From: Patagioenas fasciata
Lineage: Eukaryota; Chordata; Aves; Columbiformes; Columbidae
Direction of reading: 5' to 3'
NCBI RefSeq assembly: GCF_037038585.1
Contig: NC_092526.1
Span: 34,981,501 to 35,045,500 of the forward strand
DNA: 64,000 nucleotides
Every line of letters starts with the position of its first letter. The first letter of the stretch is position 1. Below the pieces are notes generated by a model. The model saw nothing but the letters and a program-made list of their open reading frames with translations. It ran no database searches and had not been told where the DNA came from. A program made the translations under genes and the position numbers. Shown piece by piece: positions 11,401-23,500 of this stretch.

Positions 11401-14094
11401 TAAAGGTAGTTTAACTTTTAGAGCTGGAGATGCCATCAGCATAGCCTTGCACAGCTCTTCTGTTTGTGATTGTTGATGCCAGAGCCATGAGAAGGATTCA
11501 GAGATTTTTCTTCTGCCTCAAGCAAGCTTGAGACTTCATACAGCTCATATGCAATTGTGAAGCAATAACTTGTGTGTAGTTTTATGCTGCCAGAATATAT
11601 TGGTCTGGCTTTAGCCTGCTCCAATAATTTGTTGGATGATAGTTTTGCTTAAGTTTCTTCCTTTTGGAATTGACTTTTAAAATCCCTGTACAAATTTCCT
11701 AACCTCAGTGAAACTCCCATGAGATGGTTTGCACTGTAGCTTTGTTCTATAAGATTTGCTCTATTTTGATCTGTTACAGACAACTGCTTTCTGCAGAAGT
11801 GTTGTGGATGTTTCTGGTGAGCTGATCGTGAACGTTATTGTGCGGTGCCATCGTGGCACATCCAGCTCTGAATCAATGAGCAGCGAAGAGGTAAGGAAGG
11901 GGAAAACTGACTTCTGCTGCCTGGAGGAGTGACAATTCTGCTCATCCTCTTGTAAGGATAAGTCAGGTGCATAAGTGTGAACTACAACTCCTGTTGCAGT
12001 TGGAGGTTTTGATCAAAAAACTGATTGTGGTTTAAAATCCAGCTGTCTCCTGTAATACCTTCGCTTTCCATCAGCTGAGAGGTTTGACTTTGCTCGATGG
12101 ATGCCCGGGTAGAGTGTGAATCTCTGCGGCAGTCTGGCACATTCACCAGCTCCAACAGTCTGTCTTTATTAATGTATAGACTATGTGCCTGGAGGACAGT
12201 GACTGGCAAATCTATAGACAGAAACAAATACTGATGGTTTTCTCTCTGTTACCAAACCCAGCCCTCAGCTGAGCATGTCATCACAGGATAGCTCAAGAAC
12301 ATTTGTTCTACTGAGATTTGTGTTCCCTTTTTGAACTCTTAGTTGGTTATTAAGGTGCAATTAAACACTGACCCAACCTGTGAATTCCTGCTGTTTTTAA
12401 ATCATGCCAGTGTCCACTTTTTCCATGAACTGACACTTGAACCTGAGTGCCTGCACTTACAGCACACATCTACGGTGGGTGTTCTGCTTGAGGATTGTAT
12501 GTAGGGAACAAAGATAATTTCGTAAGCGAAGTGCCAGAGGATATGGACAGGTTTTATTTTTGTAAGGTGTAAGGGAATAAATGAATAGCTTGAAGCAAAT
12601 ATGATTCTGTGTCACCTTCTCTTGATTTGAATTGCCAAATTAGCTTGTAATTATTATTGTTTTGCTGTTGTTCAGAATCTCTATTCAGAGCTAGCTAGTG
12701 AATGCACCACAGGAATTCTTGATTTGCAAAGCAGAAAGTCTCCATGTGAAGTACTGAAATATGTAAGGTAGCCCTGGACATTCAGTCTGTCCTCTGTGGG
12801 TGAAGCATAACTCTTGTTTAATAGGGTATTCAGTATAAACACTTGCTTTTACAAGCAGGGATCTTCCTGCAAGTTGTCTTTAATCATCACTTAAAATTCA
12901 GTACTGCTGCCAATATTCCTGCTGGGGAACGTATTTCCTGCAATGTTAAGAAGGAATAACTGCCAAAGGGAATTTTATGTGCCATAATTGCACATGGAAA
13001 GGAAAGTATTTCTTTCTGCAGAGGCCTGCAGCAAGTGCTCTGCAGGTCTTTCTCTAGAGCTGTAACTCAGTTCAAGGCATCCTGGCCTGGCTGAGATGGT
13101 GTGGTGGACCTGTGATGGATGGTGTTGGTGTAGCTCCTGTCATGCTGGTGGCATTTGGATAGGAGAAGGAATTGTGATTGAATAAGGCTGGGATAATTTT
13201 ACTGGGATAGACACCAACAAATGAAGGGTATAGAGAGCTTTTAAAATAGTAATTTGGAATAAATGAGTGTAAGAGGTACCCTGTGTGACAGCAACAGACT
13301 CTGTTCTCCTGACTGTATCTGCACTACAGGGAGGTCAGATAAGGCAGGAAGTACAAAGGATGTTGACCTACCTGCAACTGCAGACTTTCTTTAGCAACAT
13401 CACTGCTTTGCAATAGTATCAGCAGTATTCTTGTTTTCAAATAAATTAAAAATGAAGCTTGGAATTACTTCAATGATCACATAGTACCTGAGGAAATGAA
13501 GGAGCAGCTGGCTTCTTGACAGATGAGCTTTTTAAAGAAACATTTTTAATTACAGATGATGCGTATGCCGATAATGAACCCCAACAGACGAGGCAGCAGT
13601 CACAGAGAAGGTAAGACATTTCTGCCATGTTGACTGTCCTGTCACATGTTGGTTTGCCTTTTGGATCATCTGTTTGGGCCGTCTGAAGATCATTTGTGGG
13701 AGGGAGAACAAAATATGGCAGACCAGCAGTTTGCTCAGGTCATGACCAGCTGCTTTTTCCTGTGCAGAGGGGTGTCCCATTGAGGAAGCAGTGAGGGCAT
13801 TGGGCTGCTAAGTTAGGGCTGTGCTGAGGTTTGAATACTATGTGTATGCATTTTCTGGACTGACAGATTTTTGCTTTCATAACTAGTACTTATGTGTATC
13901 CTTGAGATTGTCCTGATGTTGTGCAGGATGCTGAATGAACACGTGTTTGAAAGCCTATAACACTCATGTATGTCTCCATGTTCTTTTTTTTAGATGATGT
14001 ATTTGTTCCTGAAGCCTTCCCTTCAAGTGGAAGAGACGGCAACCGTGGAGGCTGGCATAAACCCAACTATTTCAGGTCTGACAAGATAGAATAA
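8367..14094 (+). CDS. SPP2: SPP2, secreted phosphoprotein 24 (six coding exons, 187 residues)
   Basis: The coding sequence joins 8367-8415, 8520-8644, 10014-10136, 11780-11890, 13556-13610 and 13994-14094. All five introns are GT-AG and the frame stays open to TAA at 14092-14094. Residues 1-17 are a hydrophobic signal peptide (MRILIFVLTLSVFSC). Then comes the GFPVYDYELP start of the mature protein and a cystatin-like domain (about 24-125) with four cysteines, C80, C91, C104 and C122, spaced as in the cystatin/cathelicidin fold. The QxVxG protease-binding loop is absent, so it should not act as a cysteine-protease inhibitor. N33-A-S is a glycosylation sequon. S128, S133 and S134 lie in S-x-E motifs of the Fam20C type, giving the phosphoprotein character. 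The tail (137-187) is basic and rich in Arg, Gly and Asn. In mammals Spp24 is a liver-made plasma and bone-matrix protein, carried with fetuin/mineral complexes, that binds BMP/TGF-beta ligands. Identity rests on family recognition; the structure was read directly. Confidence 0.93.
8520..8644 (+). CDS. SPP2: SPP2 coding exon 2
   Basis: The acceptor CTGTCTCAG precedes 8520 and the donor AGA|GTAAGT follows 8644. The exon has 125 bases, entering in phase 1 and leaving in phase 0. It encodes the mature N-terminus and the first helix of the cystatin-like fold, including the N33-A-S sequon. Confidence 0.92.
10014..10136 (+). CDS. SPP2: SPP2 coding exon 3
   Basis: The acceptor TTTTACCAG precedes 10014 and the donor GTG|GTAAGT follows 10136. 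The 123-base phase-0 exon encodes residues 59-99, with the ETVC...FTCDF pair of cysteines (C80, C91) that should form the first disulfide. Confidence 0.92.
10229..10339. repeat. A-rich (AAAAC)n-type simple repeat in SPP2 intron 3
   Basis: About 110 bases made almost only of A with regular single C and rare G: AAAC, AAAAAC and a short CACACACA part. It begins less than 100 bases after exon 3. It may be a relic of a retroposon A tail, but no retroposon body is recognisable upstream. Confidence 0.8.
10571..10611. repeat. Nested inverted repeats in SPP2 intron 3
   Basis: Outer arms GCATCTA (10571-10577) and TAGATGC (10605-10611) are perfect reverse complements. Between them is a perfect 12-base palindrome, CGCTATATAGCG (10580-10591). 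The region can form a hairpin or cruciform. No function is assigned. Confidence 0.6.
11780..11890 (+). CDS. SPP2: SPP2 coding exon 4
   Basis: The acceptor CTGTTACAG precedes 11780 and the donor GAG|GTAAGG follows 11890. The 111-base phase-0 exon encodes residues 100-136. It carries the second cysteine pair (C104, C122) and the serine/glutamate cluster SSSESMSSEE with S-x-E phosphorylation motifs. Confidence 0.92.
13556..13610 (+). CDS. SPP2: SPP2 coding exon 5
   Basis: The acceptor TTTTTAATTACAG precedes 13556 and the donor GAAG|GTAAGA follows 13610. The exon has 55 bases, phase 0 in and phase 1 out. It encodes a Met/Arg/Asn-rich linker after the cystatin-like domain. Confidence 0.88.
13994..14094 (+). 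CDS. SPP2: SPP2 coding exon 6 and stop
   Basis: The acceptor CTTTTTTTTAG precedes 13994. The coding part has 101 bases and ends in TAA at 14092-14094. It encodes the C-terminal tail (DDVFVPEAFPSS onward), rich in Gly, Arg and Asn and predicted to be disordered. Confidence 0.9.
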
Positions 14095-14104
14095 TATGGT
14101 TTGG
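14095..14104 (+). other. SPP2: Start of SPP2 3' UTR with splice donor at 14105
   Basis: Ten bases after the stop codon the sequence reads TTTGG|GTGAGTACC, a strong donor. This suggests the last UTR part lies in one or more downstream exons. Because the junction is within 50 bases of the stop, it should not trigger nonsense-mediated decay. If it is unused, the next AATAAA is only at about 16161. Confidence 0.45.
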
Positions 14105-14855
14105 GTGAGTACCGTTCAAAGTGTGGCTTTTATGCATCCTAGGCCTGTAGGTTTCGTGATGGAGTGGGAAAGTGACTGATCAGGATGAAGGAGCTCTTTG
14201 GGAATGTACTTATTGGCTGCGAGTGTGTTAAAAGCCATTTTATTCCAGACATTTGTAGGACTTGCTTATGGTGAGTTTCAGTGACACAGGATCCAAACAG
14301 CACTATCAGCACCCGTGACAAACGTTGATGGGGTGGCAATCTCCGGTGCTTACAGGAGGGCTCACAGAACAAGGGTCTGACCACTCGTCAGGGCAGCAGA
14401 AGACATTTTTTATTTTCTTGTTGCTTCACCCCTAGGAAGACACCCCAACTACAGAGCCTTCACTCACTTTCAGGTAGTCTGTCCCGTATGCTCAGGCAAA
14501 CACCAGTGTCCTGGTATGCAGGTAGTATGAACACTGTGCAAGAAAATCAGTTTGCTGTGCTGAGTTTGGCAAACAGCTCAAGCCTTTAGCTACAGTTCTG
14601 CCTTTTTGCTTCCATCTCTCGTGTTTAGGAGACTCATGTTTCTGTCTAAGGTTTCATGGGTCCTCCGGACCTTACCCAAACTGGTTGCCCTTAGGAGGGG
14701 TGTCTCACTTGGCTGTAGGATCTGGAACATGCCCTGGCTGTGTATGGGCAAATATGCAGATGAGTTGTTTGGTACTTAATTCTGCCCCAGTCCTTCAGCA
14801 ATTCACCTGCCATTTTTGCACCGGTGCTCTCCTTGCACCCACAGCTTGTTGTGTC

Positions 14856-14925
14856 TATTTATACTGCAAACTCTTGGAGGAATGGTCATGTCTTTGTGCT
14901 GAATCTAATGCAACTAAGACTGCAC
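14856..14925 (+). repeat. Possible decayed LINE 3' tail
   Basis: The words TTTATACTGCAAACTCTTGG, followed by a GTCATGTCTTTGTGCTG block, resemble the CR1/L3-type 3' end seen widely in reptiles and birds. The match is short and from memory only. Confidence 0.3.
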
Positions 14926-17900
14926 CGTTTATCAAAACAGAAAAATGAATGTGGAGGAAAAGTATCTGGGAAAACCAAGATGCAGTACTTAGGGCAAGTG
15001 TTTTTTGCAGAGAAGCTGTGAAAGATATGTTTGGAGCTCAGTTAATGGGAACGATAATGAAGGGTGCTCAAGATTCATTGGAGCTGGTAAGACCTATACT
15101 ACAGACACCAACTTTGCTCACCTACTTCTGAGGCTCCATGTGGCAGCAGCTGTAACTGCTGCTGATATTTTACCTGCTCTCTTAAGGAGTTAATCTAAAG
15201 GGAAGTGTTTTTGAAAGAGTTGTAGCAATGCAGAACAGTGATCAGTCTTTGGCATGCTTAACATTTTTTAAGTAGTTAGGAAAGGAAGAGGAAATGACTT
15301 AGCACCATGTGATTGAAAAGGTTTCGTGCAATCACTTGGGTGTATATTGTTAGCAGGTCTCAGTCCCTGTAGAGAGTGCCAGAACTGAATGCTCCATGTG
15401 TGGAGCTCAGAGTAGTCCTGCTGCATTGGAAACAGGACAGTTTTAGATGTAATTTAGCACTGATGACTCACCAGAAACTAACACATGTTACTCATAAGTG
15501 GATCTGTGGTAAACCTCCCTGTGCTGAAGGAGACATATCCCCTACTGGCCTAGAAACTAGATATGAAAGGAAGAGCCAGTTGTTCTGCTAGGTCAGGTCT
15601 GTCATTGTAAAAATTATTTCATTAAATTCATATGCTATTTTAGTTTATCTGTGAGCCAACCTTTCCTATTATAGGACTCTCTAACTTTTCTACGTGTCTT
15701 TGAACTTCCTTGACCATGTTGCAGTGGCATTCTGGTGTGTGCTCTGTGTCCTTTTGGGTAGCTTTAATCCAAGGAAGTAGTGCGGAAAGGCTGAGGCTTA
15801 TGGAAGAATAGCATAAGGTTGACTTTCTATTCCACAAAACAGAGGAACAAATTTTGTAAGTGCCTAACTGTGGTCAGCTTCTGAAAATCAGTCTTTGGCT
15901 GGGTAAATATGAGCTGAACCTTCTTCAGCCTGTCTTCCAGAAAAGTTGTGGGGAAGGAGGTCTGTGAGTTTGAAATGAGCAGACATCCTTTTCTTTGCAT
16001 TTGGAAAATACCAAGTATATGAAATTAATTAAGAGACTCTCAAGATGAGCTGTCCCCATTAAGAAGCAATCAAACGTTTTGTGTTCCTGGATCTAATGCC
16101 TAACAAATCTCAATCTGCAAGCTGTAAAATCCTCTTGAATCAGAATATGAAACAAATGGGAATAAATCTATGGTTCTTGAAATCGTATGCGGTTTGAATT
16201 TTAATACTTTGTGCTTGCTATTGAAGTTAGTTTGTGTCATTTGCAGAGCTGTGTTTCATACCAGTGTCCTAGGTTTTGGACATCTCAGAGGCAGATACAC
16301 TAGGAGATTAAGGGACATTTTTCAAAACTCCTTGTTTTTCCTGATTTTATTGATTTGACTTATTAGCTGCAAAGTTTGGAGAGAAGTCGTCTTAATTTCA
16401 CTTGTATCTAGAATGAGAGGGTTTCGTCAGTTGGTTTAATTTGGAGCCACATGTATCCAAATTATTTCATGTGGTTGAGGCCAGGGAAGGTTATTCATGA
16501 CTCTTTTCCTGGTGTTTTGGGACCTGTGTGATCATGGCTGGCACTATGACAAGCCATACTGTGATGCAGTGTTTAGGTCATGAGAAATATCTGCTGTGTT
16601 TTGAGATGGCAGTAGCTCAGATGGCTTAGCTTAGCTGAGAATAAGTTGGGGGAGTCTGGGGAAACAGCAATTCAGTAACAGGAGATTTTCATCTCTTACC
16701 CAAAGATCCTGCTGTTGACAGACAAAGCTAGACAAGTTCAGGTGAGAAATGAAATGTGCTGTTGTGTGTTGTGGTTTGAGTTTTATTGGTTAGTTGTGGG
16801 GTTTTTTATGCAACAGTATGGGTAACTGACTGCAGAAATTACTAAGACACGTGGCTGATGGGTTTTTGATGCTGGATTTTGTGTTTTCTGAACTAGATCT
16901 TCTTATCTTTTGGGCTGGAGGAATTATTTCAGGGAAATTCTGTGCCTGACTCCATATAAGAAGCTAGGTTAAATTATCTCACCGGTGCTTTCTGGCGGTT
17001 CTTATTTGTTAAACAAGCTAAATATTCAAGAGGGAAAAAAATCAGTGCAATTGTTATATAAGGAAGAACTTTCTCAGGGTTACAGTCTTCAGACCTACCC
17101 GTCTGCTGATGCCTGCAGGAGTTGGCAAACTGCATATGAAAGAACCACATCAATGATTAATGAGCTTGCTTCAGTGACAAGTCCTAATCAGATCTACTGG
17201 ATTTATTTCCTAGTGCATCTCTGGAACTGGAGAGACTGTAAAATTGACATGGCATGCTGTGGACCAGCCTTTCCAACAAATAGCTCATGCACAGGAGTGA
17301 GTGACAGCAGGAGAGCCAGCTGCTGTACAACTGGTTAACAACCTTACTATGCAACAAGTGTTAAGGTCACTAGTTAGCTTGGCTTCCCAGGGATGTGCAG
17401 AGCTTGTTGAAGCTCCATCGGTTCACCACAGTGTTGGCAAAGGGCATATCAGTGATGCAGTCAATCCCCTGTTTGAAAGTCTTGGGGAGGAGGGACTCCT
17501 GCTGTGAATGGATGCAGTTTGGCACGCACACACAATAGGAAAGGCTTTTTGAGTGTTCACAGGTATGTAGAATTATAGGTTCCCTTAAACTGGAATCTGC
17601 TTGATGATGTTTGTGGCTCTGAATTGCAGAGAGAAGCCTAAAATTGGCTCCAACTCACCTAACGCCTTGAATACCAGAAAGCAAAAGAAAAGGGCCCCAG
17701 CACTCTGTTCTTCCAAAATCAACTGCCTAAGGCAGTTGTCTTTTGTGCAGGGTGGAGTCTGACCTATGGCTTATGTCTGGAGTCTCAGCAGCAGTGCTTC
17801 ATTTCCTTGAACAGGAAAATTAGGAAGAAAGTTCCTGTCTTTGCTTGCAATATACATGTAGATTGTGAATACTGATTTTTCTCTTACTTTCCTCGTGTGA

Positions 17901-18130
17901 TTAATGACAGTATTTTTTTAGCAGACAATCAGATTCCTTCTGCCTCAAGCCAATGGGGCTATAATTTACTCCTTCAGTTTTCTGCATTTTATTAAATTGG
18001 CTCTCTGGCGGAGCTCTCACCTGGTGTAACTCACTGCTGGCAGGAATGTGGTGATAGCAGCTGATTAGCAGTCTTGCAGAAGCAGAAATTAATAGACTAG
18101 TATCCTTGAATATTAGGGTTTGGTGTGGGT

Positions 18131-18228
18131 CTTGTTTTGTTGTTTGGTTTTTTTTTTTTTTTTTTTGTTTGTTTTGTTTTGTTTTGTGTGTGTTTTTGTG
18201 TTGTGGGTTTTTTTTGTTGTTTTTTTTT
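18131..18228. repeat. T-rich (TTTTG)n-type simple repeat
   Basis: Almost 100 bases of T runs broken by single G residues (GTTTT and TGTG units, and a T run of about 18). It makes lysine-rich or phenylalanine-rich spurious open frames on the two strands. Confidence 0.85.
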
Positions 18229-19242
18229 CCCAATAAAGGAATAACTGGCAACATTTGGCCTCCTCTCAAACTCCTCATGCCCAAGAAATCCAGGATCCAA
18301 CCTTCAGAGTGAAATGGATGCTTGTTTGTCTGTTTTCTAGAAAAATAATAATGGAGCTGGGTGCGTATAACTCTCCTGGGGCATGGAAAGAAGAGCTTTT
18401 AATCCCCAGTGACCTCATTAAGAAGCTGTTTGATTTTAGTTCCAGTCTTGTATTCTTATGGCTTCATGTATTCTGCCTTTGTGGGGTTTTTTTATTCCTC
18501 TTCATTCACCCACTCTGTTTTCTCTGATACTCACTAAGCAGCTTATTGCTTCCTGGGGGAAAAGAGGAAAAAAAAAAATGAAGCATCAGAGGGAAGGAAA
18601 ATCCCTGCAGAATGGGGTCTGTTGCATAGTGCATGAGCTCTGCATTGGATCAGCTTTGAGAGTGAGAGCAATTTATCGCTTAGGCAACGTGGGGGAAATG
18701 ACAGGCTACACTTACATTCCTACTGCCTTGGAGTCTGTCTGTGATGTAAGTCCTTGGTGTCACCTGGCACCTGTGATGCTGTAGCAGAAAAGACAGCAAG
18801 CATGCTTTCATCTATTCAGAGGTGAAGGACTGAAATGGAGACAGACCCAGGCAGAACCATTCTTGATGCTCAGGTCAGATCGGGGTGCAGGGATGAAGCA
18901 AAGGTGTTACAGCAGAGAGGAGAATCACTGTGACAATCTCTTGTTGCTATTCTGAACAGCAGTGGTTTTTGCCTTACCCTTTGCCCACCTATTCTAGTTC
19001 TGTTTTGAAGCATTAGACCGACTGCTGCACTGAGGAAATTGTTCCTGCTTCTGAAGGATGCAGAACTAGGATGATTCCTTAGGCTTCACTATGTCTTCAA
19101 GGCCTGATTGCAAACCCCTTAATCTAATTGCTGGAGAAAAATAACGGGACTTGGCTGGAGGAACAGAAAGGTCACTCAACTGTCTCCTCCAGCTTACTGC
19201 ACCATGTTGCATTTTGCAAACACTGGAAAAGAGCTTGTCAGA

Positions 19243-19575
19243 ACATGCAGGTTGGGAGGGACCTCTGGAAGCCCAACCCCTGCTCAGAATGGGACCATGT
19301 TCATAAGGCTCTATAGCTGAGGTTTGAATATCCCGGGATATAGAACCCTCATCCTCTCTGGGCTCCAGGTTCAGTATTGGAGCACCCTTGGGGGAAGAGT
19401 TTTCCTTAAACTGAACTGGAATTTCCCACATTGCCACTTGCTCCTGTTTCATTTCTCGTCACTTGGACCCCAGAGATGAGTGTAGCGGCTGCTCCTGGTT
19501 CTTTGGTCTGCATCCCCCATCTCCAGGGCTGGGCAAGACCCAAGTGCTCCTGGACAAGCCCCTCTCAGAGGGTCT
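19243..19575 (-). mobile_element. CR1 LINE, 3' fragment, antisense
   Basis: On the + strand the sequence follows the reverse complement of the CR1 3' region. It opens with AGGTTGGGAGGGACCTCTGG, then CCAACCCCTGCTCAGAATGG, TTTGAATATC, CCTCATCCTCTCTGGGCTCC, TTCAGTATTGGAGCACCC, GAAGAGTTTTCCTTAAACTG, AACTGGAATTTCCCACATTG, CTCCAGGGCTGGGCAAGACC and CCCCTCTCAG. The element therefore lies on the minus strand and keeps only its last 330 or so bases, as usual for 5'-truncated CR1 copies. The typical terminal ATTCTATG octamer repeats are not visible at the 19243 edge. It has no reading frame left. Confidence 0.85.
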
Positions 19576-20180
19576 CTGTGTCTATCACTACCACATGTGT
19601 GGATGCTCCTTTCTGGCACGAATCTATCCCTGAAATTTTACTAAGAAGATTGTCTTACAGAAAAATGTCAGGTTACCATGGTGACAAACTTGCTGAGGAT
19701 ACAGTGTAGGCTACAGACTGCTGCAAAAGCAGTCACATGTCCTTTACAAAAAACATATCTCTTATTTCTTCTGCATATTTTAGCTCTTAATTCAGATACA
19801 TTTCTCTGAAAACCATACAACAGCTAATAGTCTCAATCATCTCTGCTTTTGAGACTTTATAGTATGCATGGTTTTGTGGCCGGTGTTACTTACTTCACTG
19901 TTAATTTTTCTAGCAGTCTGATTATTTTCCTTTTTTTTTTTTTTTGTTTTACATGAATTAGTAATTGACACGACATTTGTGCACGTGTGAAGTGTTTTGC
20001 ATAGGCAGGTTTCTTTTCACAGATTCCTCATGGTGCAATTCTGACACTAAATAAATGAATAAGCAGCTCAGTGAAAATGAATACTTTTTTTTTTCAAGGT
20101 CACAGATGTTTGGTTAATTCTGTGAAGCATGGGATGAATTTTGAGCTATGATATTTCTCCCCCCTCCCTTTTATTTTAAG

Positions 20181-20575
20181 TAGACTGGAGAAAGAGAAGA
20201 ATCAAGATTCGGAGATCCAGCATGCAAAGAGAGAACCTGATGCCATTTCCTTTTCTTTTCTATGAAGAACTATTCTGTATTGAAGTGACAGTCTTTCCCT
20301 GAACTTTCTGAAGTAACATCAAATGGCCATTGGATGAGCTCATGAGATGTCAACTCCATGCACTTGTCAGTGGATAGCTGCCTTCTGATGGGTTAGAGCT
20401 CACTGGGAGGGCTCAGACATCCAGCCTTAACTGTGTCCAGTATGTGTTGTACCATCACATAATGATGCTATTAAAGGATCATTATTCCATCTGTTTGTTC
20501 TGCAGTTGCTTGTAATTTTCTGTAATGCTTGTAGCAAATTATTGATTCATTCAAAGTAATAAAGGCACTTAATTT
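20181..20575 (+). other. Speculative SPP2 3'-terminal UTR exon
   Basis: A polypyrimidine stretch (CTCCCCCCTCCCTTTTATTTTAAG) ends at 20180. The following sequence has no frame and reaches AATAAAGG at 20558, a good polyadenylation signal. This is one of several possible partners for the donor at 14105. Only transcript data can decide. Confidence 0.15.
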
Positions 20576-23500
20576 CTTTTTCTCTGGGGTGCAGCAGCTG
20601 TGGGCAAGATGTCTTGCTACAAACCCAAGGGTGTGAATTTTAGCCCATGGGCAATCTGGCTTTAATGGGTACTTGACCACTAATGTGGGGTGATGAGGGA
20701 AGCTACTGACAGTGGTTGTCAGGTACTGACAGTTTATGCAATAAGTCCCACTTGGAAAAAACCTTTGTGTTCTCCTGGGAAAGAAGTCTTTCCACAACTC
20801 ATGACTGCAATGGAAAGAAAACAAGTGAGGAGTTTGCACTTTTGGGACCAAATGTGTTTTCTCGCCATCTTTGTCTTTCCTTCCCTGTTTCAAGCTCCAT
20901 TTTTCTGGGATGGGAGGGAAGAGGCTTATAGTGGAGGTGCCAGTTGCCTGAGCAGTTGTGATCTAGATAGGTGTTTTCTATCATGCTCGGGTTGGATTTG
21001 TGTCAAACTGGATCAAAATAACAGGTTAGTTTTCTGAGACAGAAACAGTCAAATTAGTTAGATATCTGGTGCAACACAGTGCCATTTGGTGCTGAAGAAA
21101 TCCTTAAAACTGGCAGACCTGTCTCTTTTAGGAAAAAGCATCAACTGGGTTTTAAGATCTACTTCCATCCCTGTTCGCCCTCATTGCACAGTACACTGGC
21201 TTGGTTTGCAGTTCTGCTGCTGCGCTTCCTAGTACTCAACTGTTTTTCTCAGTAAATGGCAGTCATGGGAGCTGCAGAATTGTTGGTGCTCTATCAATTA
21301 TGCTACTGTCCCTCCTTTCAAAAGCAACTGATTTTTCTTTCTAAAGCAACTCCCCAGTCCGCTTGATGACTACCCATAGGAGCAGCAGGGAGTAGAAAGG
21401 AGCAGGAGGTGCTGGTAAGGTATAAAGTAGAGGTCCAGCAGAGGAAGAGCTGCTTTACCTTCTCATGATCATTTTTCTCTGCCTATGCCAACATGATTGG
21501 GAACATCACACTTTCCTTTGTTGTGTATGTACAACTCTTGAAACCCAGCGTACTTGCAGAATATTTCTCTGCTGCTGTAGGGCAATTTTTACTGAGCATC
21601 ATCTTTGTAAAAGGGGTGATCTCACACCTTTGTGCTCCTTTTAGCCTGAACCATGACTCTGGTGGAAAGAAACAGTTTAGCTACTTCCTGAAAATCCTGA
21701 GTTCAAGTGATTGTGGACTTTGTCTTTGCATGTAGATATGTATGTTTTCCTGTCCTAGATAAAGACATTGGTGAGCAGAAGAGCTTCCTGGGCTGTTCTT
21801 CCAAGATTATACTTTGTCTCTTGGAAGGGATGAGGTGGTCTGACACTTGAGCCAGCTCCAGTTGTGCTTGTACTCTTACTATGACACTCTTGCTTTTCCC
21901 AGTTCCCAACAGACAGTTTTGTTGGCCTACAAGTGTATTTTGCTGGTTGAGAATAGTGGCAGGCCTCTGCATTGGTGGAATAGGAAGAGAGCATGTTTGC
22001 TACAACATCCTTCTTTTGTGGCTCTGTATGTCCAGCAAAAGAAACAGAAGAATCCACTGTGTTGGACACTGGATCTTTCAAGACCTGGAGTTAGAAAACT
22101 TGTATTTGAGCTAAGGGTGGGCCAACTGCTGCTGGAATGATGGACAGAGCCTATCCCTTGCTCTGTCAGATGCCATGTGTTTGGGGAAATAACCATTTGC
22201 AAGCAAATGAGAGCAGAACTCTACTTCACGAAGCTACTTTCAGCATCACTACTTTATCTGCCCTCTGCGGAGAGAAGTTCAGTGGCAAGGATCTGTCACT
22301 GCAGTGATTTCCATCACTTACGGCATATACTGTCAGTACATTGTCACTGGCAATATGTGGACATTTAGATTATTATGTATAAACTGTTATTGTTTGAGTT
22401 AAAAACAAAAACAACTTACTACTGTTCAAGAATGAAAACTGGGGTTGCCTTTGATCTCCAGATATGACCCTTGTGTAGAAAATGTCTTCTTTTATCTTAG
22501 CATTGCTAACATGGATATCTGAAGAGAAAGAACTTCTCAGAAGGTTGGACTTTGCAGTGACGTCCCTTGGGAAAGAGGGCAGGAGCTTGTTGTCTGCAGG
22601 CAAGCACCATTGTAATGTGTCCATGGGCTGAAATATTTCCTTTTGATAGGCATGATAAAAGGAATGAAAGGCCAGCCTTTTCCAGCATATGTGGGACACC
22701 TATATGCTAATTATATCTGCATTTCGCTACAAGAAAACAAAGCAAATGCTTTCCTTCCCACTTTCCTCCCAGCAAAATGGATTACAGGTCCTTTAAGCTC
22801 CTTGCTTCACGTATGGAAATACCTTCACACCTAGAAGCTGATGTGGCATATGCTGTGCAGATGTTTATCTGGCACTAGGGAGTAATATTTTCTTTGTCCA
22901 CATTACTCAAATCTTTCGTGGTCTCAAACCGCTGACTAAAGCACTCGTTGCTCCAACATACCAATGATAGTTGCTATGGATGTTCCCTTCCAACTCCCGT
23001 GTCTGAGAGTTTGGCTTGAAATTCTGCAACCGCATCCAACAGCAAAGCTCTCCTCGCTGGAACTGAAGCCCGAAATCCTACCAGGATCCTGAGTCTGTTT
23101 GTATTCAGCCACGTCCTCACACTTCTGGACTCCCAGCCCCCAAGGACACTGGAAGGTTCCAGAACTGCCTCCTTTAGAAGGGAGCAAGCTCAAATGGAGA
23201 ACATCAGCCCCTTTTTGCACTCCTACAAGAAGTAGTATTTTGACTGATTGTCCATTTGCATGCTCTGTTCTCCATGGTCATCCTCCCCAAGCCATGAGTT
23301 ACAGTAGCTTTGCTAAGTGAGAATCACAGGTTAGGTAAGGTGAGATACCACCTTTCTTCTTTGTTGTAGAAGGGATACTGGTATTCTGTGTTTAGCACAG
23401 AAAGGAGGAAGGTTGCAAATAGCAAGGTGCAAAGTACACCAAGGAAATGGCGTCTATGTAAGTGGACCACTAGTTTTTTTTGTTGGATTTTGCTTGGAGA

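Larger units (their letters stand above)
14105..19242. other. SPP2 downstream DNA or 3' UTR intron; no coding gene seen
   Basis: No recognisable coding exon is present. An acceptor-like CTTCACCCCTAG ends at 14433 and could begin a small UTR exon. The stretch at about 14856-14925 weakly resembles the 3' end of old CR1/L3-type LINEs. The remainder is unique-looking sequence, with a T-rich simple repeat at 18131-18228. Confidence 0.4.
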
